The notes beneath the pieces were generated by a model. That model was not told the DNA's origin. It worked only from the letters and a program-made list of their open reading frames with translations, and ran no database searches. A stretch of 64,000 nt of DNA from Synchiropus splendidus (lineage: Eukaryota > Chordata > Actinopteri > Syngnathiformes > Callionymidae): the NCBI RefSeq assembly GCF_027744825.2, contig NC_071347.1, forward strand, positions 18,478,001-18,542,000, written 5' to 3'. Shown one piece after another: positions 58,809 to 64,000 of the stretch (within the stretch, counting starts at the first letter, position 1; each line of letters starts with the position of its first letter). The translations under genes were made by a program, and so were the position numbers.

Positions 58809-61617
58809 GTGTGCGATTGAGAAGGTGCTGAAGAGGAAGACTTCCTACATTAAAAAATTATGCTGTGCGCACATCTAAGAATCAGTGTAATAGAGTCTTT
58901 ATTGTTAGATCCTAGAGGTGACATTTGTTTACTGCTAGAATCAGCCAGGAAACACACTTGTATGGCTCTTTGGGAAAACGCCACTCCCAGGGTAAAAGCC
59001 AACATTAATAATTTTATTATGAGTCAAAGATCTGGATGAGATTAACTCTCAAGGATTAATATCTATAAGAAGATTTAAATTTCCAGCGCGCAGGTTACAC
59101 CGCTGCTGATCACATGATCAAATACAGATATTTCAATGCTAGTTGTGTGCAAGTGAGCCTTCCAAACAACCTCTCTGAAGTCCTTCCTCGTCTTCACGCC
59201 ACAGCGTTTTCAGATAAAAAACTTTCATGTCGCCAACACCTTGCGGCAAACACATTTAAGCTGAGTGTGACTTGTGTTAAATTCAATTACAGATCTGCTG
59301 TGGAAGCACTCAGCGTAACCCAGGGAGACGAGGGGAGGCAGTAGCCAGGTGGTGACCCTGTAGGAAGCAGCAGCACAGATCACAATGGGTGGGTCGGCTG
59401 CCTGGAGCAGGACTCTGGCCTCACATAGCCAGCGACTCCACGAGCGGCTCACTCATCACCTTCACACGTGTCTCCTTCAGAAGGAGATGAAAAAAACACA
59501 ACGCACAATGTCGGCCACTTCCCTCTATAATTCATGTCCTGCTCCAAAAATAGAGTACTTGAACAGTACGCGCTGTTTCATCGGCGCCGGCGTGCAACAT
59601 ATTTTTGAACAAAGAGGATTATATTAGCAGTTTGAAAAGAAGCACGCCTGACTATTCATGGTGAAGCGCTTCAGTCATTCCCCCATGTGGGAGGCTGGAG
59701 ACACAGCACGGTGTTTGTTCATCTCAACAACTAGACAACGGATCCGCAGTGACTGGGTCGAAATGGCTGGTGAAAGATCTTTCCGGCACATATGAAATCT
59801 GCATGTGTGCAGACGCACACTTCCTACATGTGACGGCGAGTGAGGGGCTTCATCACTGTGCTGTTACACAACAGTAGTGACGGAGTGTCAGCGAGCCTCA
59901 CATGGATACATTCTCTGGTGCTAAAATATGAGCCTTGTGTGTGAGAGCTTCTGGTGCGTCTAATACACAACCAAATCTGTTTTTCTTAACAGTGTTTACA
60001 TGTAACGTTTGTATATAGTCATTGAGCCTTTTTGAACAACTATCCACACATGCATTTTTTATAATATAAACATTGGGTTTTACAGTTGTAAGATGAGGCC
60101 CTGTGAGATAAAGTGGTGTGTTGTTAAATTCAGTACTGATTCTTGTGTGAATTCTGATGTTAATGTGCTAAAAATGTTCAAAACATTCTCTGACTCATAT
60201 CCATTTTTAATGTACTTTTGTACTTAATGTGAGGTTGAAATTCCTTCTTTATTTTATCTCCGACAAGGAGGCGTTTATCTGCCCATCTTTTTGTAAAATA
60301 ACCACAGAATGGAATTCAATTGAATCCTCAGTCCATGTTGAGACTCAGACAGGAAACTGATTTAGATGAATTCAGAATTTGTGAAGTTTCGGAACAGTAC
60401 TGCCACCTGCTATTTTGGTGAACACACCTGTCAGCAAAATATTTGGTAAAAAATATATGTAAATGAGCATCTTGGCTGAGCTCTGAACCCTTAAGATATT
60501 TGTTTTCCAGGGTTAGAGTTTTTCCCTCATGGTTAAAAATCATAGTTTATTTTTCCCATGCTCCATTTTATAATTTTTACTCATAGTTTTTGATGCAGAC
60601 TTTTTTTAAAAGCAGCCATGTCTTTTCGTAGTAGTTTTTCTTCATACAATGAAACCTTTTTTAGGTATTGATATTTTATTTTTATTTTTTATTATATTTT
60701 GTGTTTAACGCACTTTTTAATGTAGTTTCATTTTTAAATTAACTAAAAAATGTAATTAATGAATATTTAATATACATTTTTGTTTTATAACTCTCATTTT
60801 GGACATTGTCTTTGCTTATAATGCTTCCCTATAAGTATATAAGAAGGATAACAAAATATTATATATATAATTGTTTTTTTCTTCCTCTTTTTAACTGTAT
60901 TTTAAGCATTTACACTGATCCGATTTGACCACTTCAGTTCTAAAAAGATATTGTTCTAATCGCAAAAGAAAATATTAAACCCACACATTTGAGTACATAG
61001 ATTTTGTATTTGGCAGGTTTTATGGAAATATGACATGATTCATGATGCTCTGTTGAAAACAATAACTCTAGCTCTGTGTAGTTCATCGCTGAAACATAAT
61101 CCAGATGTGCCGGTGCCGTCATGATCTTATATTTGATGTGCATCAGCGAAGAGTTCCGGCGCGCTGCCAAAACATGATGTCCGCTGCGTCTAGTTTTGTC
61201 CAGCGCTGGTGAGTGGCAGCCGGACTAACCGCTCCTGACACTGGAGAATCAGCCTGAGTTGTGGCAGAGCAGCCTGCCACACTGGAGACTGTCAGCAAAG
61301 ACATGTCCGCCTCGAGTCTGGTTAAATTCCCCTCATCAAGTTGCACAAACCTCAGAGAATGTAGTGGCAAAAAAAAAAAAAAGAATGTCACCCAGATTTG
61401 TTGATTCAGAGCTCCAGCTCTGACCACATATCACTTCACACTGTGGTCAGAGGAGCATCTGTCAGGTCTGATCTCAGTGACATGCTCAGCGAGTTCTTGC
61501 TGTCTGTTATCAACTTTTTATTTGTAAAATCTGATTCATAAAACATCCTTAAATCGCCCCAGAAAGCAGTAATAGTTTCTCGAAATGGTTCTCATTGTCC
61601 TCAGTGGAATTTACTTT
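58809..61617. other. Intergenic DNA, no gene seen
   Basis: No coding family or RNA gene is recognised. It becomes T/A-rich at 60540-60900, and an A run lies at 61369-61382. Confidence 0.45.
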
Positions 61618-61745
61618 TGGCACTCCGGTTGCCTCCCACAGTTTAAAAAAACAAAAACATGCAGATGAGTGAGAACTCCAAATTGAATAGTTGTTTATCT
61701 CCGACGCCCTGTTCAAGTTGGCCCCGCCTCTCGCCCCAAGTACCT
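61618..61745 (+). repeat. SINE/L2-like fragment
   Basis: The words cactccggttgcctcccac, gtgagaactccaaattgaat, gacgccctgttcaag and ccccgcctctcgcccc appear in the order of the fish SINE/L2-like tail. The copy is diverged. Confidence 0.55.
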
Positions 61746-63937
61746 GATGAAATCTCAATGTGAGACGGCCTTTTAAAAATGTGACTTTACTGTAGTTCAC
61801 AATTGGGAAACAACAAACAAAGGCAGTATTATAGCATTCCAGATACTGCATCCACTATACAGCAAGAATTGACTAAGAAAGCAAAAGTAATTGCGAATAT
61901 AAAAGTCATTTTCAAGCCTTCAACAAAGGAGTTTGTATTCAAGTGGACCGCAGTCCACAATACAAGTCACGAACTGCTTTCATTTGACATATCCAAATGT
62001 GAAATATGGAATAGGAAAGCTTTGTTTTTCGATGTTGCTGCTGCTTAACTCAACTTGAATTCTCTCCCAAAATACGGAATATGAATGTAAGTAAACTAGT
62101 TTATAAACTAATAAAGTTTGAACACCTACATTAAAAGATATTTTATTTTGAAGACGATAACCCTGACCCATGCCTTATTACATTTTCTGAAAAGACAAAA
62201 TTCTTAGGAATCTGATTGTAACAGTGTAGAAAATATTCCATCATGAAATATGAGTCTAAATATGGTTGCATAAAAGATAAAAAGCAGATTATGGGCTTGT
62301 TTTAAATAGGATTTATGAGGAAAATTTTACAGATTCCACACAAGAATTGACTCAGTTAAAAGGGCTTTGACCATCATCAAATAGCTCCTTTGGAGATACT
62401 GTTCTGATGCGTCGGTATCAGTCACGTGATCTTACATCCATCATCACTGATGCTTCATTTTCAGCTCAAAATGGCGCTCACATGGTCGAGGTGATCACCT
62501 TCATCCTCACCTTAACCAGCTGATGGATAAGAAACGGAACAGGAAGACATTGCAGCGTCTGCAGCAATTTATGGCTGAAGAGATGAGAGCGGGAGCAGAT
62601 AACAATGACCATGCTGTAATAAATAAATCTCCAGGCTCACAAGTCGCCGGAGGACTGACGGCAGCAGATTAAAGCGTGTGCCTTTTAAACAAATTGGCTT
62701 CTCAAGGAAGCAGGACCGCTGTGTGTTTAGCGTGTTTTATAGTCCTGCGTGTGAACGCTGTCTTCAAACTTGACTTTTAAACAGACCACATTGGAGCCTG
62801 ATATGTTTTAACAGTCATAGTAGATGGAGTAGTAACATCAGTGGTACCTTCTGGTACCTGTTGACCAGGAACACGTACTGGGTGGCTTCATCAACCTGCC
62901 ACACAGGAAGTCTAGGGAGGCTTAGTTGGAGGCCTATTCTCTGTCTACCCCAAGGGCATTCCTTCCTGCTGAGAAGCTGACCACCACCAACATGGAGGGG
63001 GCTACCTAACCAACAGATCATGGTTTCTTCAGGTGAGGCACTTTCAATTGGACTAGAAGTGGAGCAATGCTTGGGCACCACAAAGTACTCTCCTCTCTCC
63101 GTTCACTGTGTACAACTCTGGAGCAGGTTATCTTAAGAGATGACTCCACCATCATGAGCCACATCAGAGTTTCTGACTGAATAGGAGGCCAGTAACCTTC
63201 ATAACTATCCACGTGGAGGAGAGCAAAACTGACGCATCAGCATGAGACTCCTACCGACCTCTGACTACTCTTCTTTTGAGTGGCAAGTTGGGGAAGCTCC
63301 ATGAAGGCTTCAGAGTGGAGGGAAACAGGAGGTAGAGGGAAGCAACACTGAGGGCATCATGACCAACCCCTCATGTGAGTAGCTCACAGTTCATGTAGAA
63401 TTATCATATTAATGGAGCAAAGTGTATCTGTAATATTCTACATACAAGTAGTTGCAAACGTAGTCAATTGAAGTAGTAGCAGTATTGGCAGTAGTACTCG
63501 TAGTACTACGTTTCATATTAGAGTAGTGATATTTCAGAAAAAAAAAGGTTTGTAGTAACAGCAGAAACATGTGATCGGTAATGAAGTGAAGTTTAATATA
63601 ATGAGAATTTAGAGTCACATTTTAGCTAAGGGAACATGTATTAGACTAAATAAACTACTTATTAATATGTATTCACAGCATATTCGCCAGTTATTAGTCA
63701 TTATTAAGTATTGATCAGTGTCTTGTTAAGACTAGATTTTACCCTGGAGTAGTTACTGAAAGTTCAATCTAAACATTACCATAAATTAATGAGTTTATTA
63801 GAAGTTATACTATATTACATAATATATAACATGTCTTCCCCAATGTAAACCGAATTTTGAACTATCCATAATAGAAGTATAGTGACAAGTGGTAGCACAA
63901 ATACTAATAATATGACACATATATTGCAGGGTTGTAG
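61746..63937. other. Intergenic DNA, no gene seen
   Basis: No gene is supported. From about 63440 on, tag/gta trinucleotides become frequent and lead into the terminal repeat. Confidence 0.45.
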
Positions 63938-64000
63938 TAGTGATAGTATTGTAGTATTAGTTCGTAGTAATAGTGATAGTATTGTAGTATTAGTTCGTAG
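63938..64000 (+). repeat. 33-bp tandem repeat running off the right edge
   Basis: tagtgatagtattgtagtat and the next 13 bases repeat exactly from 63971 to the end. The copy number beyond the window is unknown. Confidence 0.85.

Overview
The window looks like nuclear DNA of a teleost fish, probably a percomorph. It carries two vertebrate genes with canonical GT-AG introns. Most IDH2 introns are compact (about 60 to 930 bp), with one of about 5.1 kb. It also holds fish-type LTR and LINE retrotransposon pieces, fish-type SINE tails, hAT-like DNA transposons, microsatellites and one large minisatellite.

Layout. (1) 1-5200: the 5' part of a Ty3/gypsy LTR retrotransposon on the minus strand. A candidate LTR (4766-5200) and primer-binding site precede a fused gag-pol frame that is open from 4589 to the left edge. 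(2) 5640-6795: a frameshifted LINE reverse transcriptase remnant on the plus strand. (3) 7865-17381, minus strand: IDH2, mitochondrial NADP-dependent isocitrate dehydrogenase. All 11 coding exons can be placed (451 codons plus stop), and exon 1 sits in a CpG-rich promoter region. (4) 21589-23163, minus strand: an intronless ankyrin-repeat gene best matched to ANKRD34C, with a possible CpG-rich promoter near 24.0-24.36 kb. (5) 24.4-64 kb: no protein gene I can support. It holds a decayed LINE and a SINE near 29-30 kb, two related hAT copies at 36.8-38.05 kb (one with a near-perfect 8-bp target duplication), AT-rich and duplicated tracts, a 31-copy 68-bp minisatellite (56686-58808), and the start of a 33-bp repeat at the right edge.

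IDH2 makes NADPH and 2-oxoglutarate in the mitochondrial matrix. ANKRD34C is a poorly characterised ankyrin protein. Nothing here links their functions; what is notable is that they are head-to-tail neighbours about 4.2 kb apart. The long right-hand stretch may hold regulatory DNA: several full CRE palindromes and CTCF-like motifs are visible, but no expression or conservation evidence is available from sequence alone.

I found no convincing undescribed biological system. The best leads are the uninterrupted retrotransposon frame, the higher-order structure of the minisatellite, an orphan exon-like block between two hAT copies, and two perfect inverted repeats.
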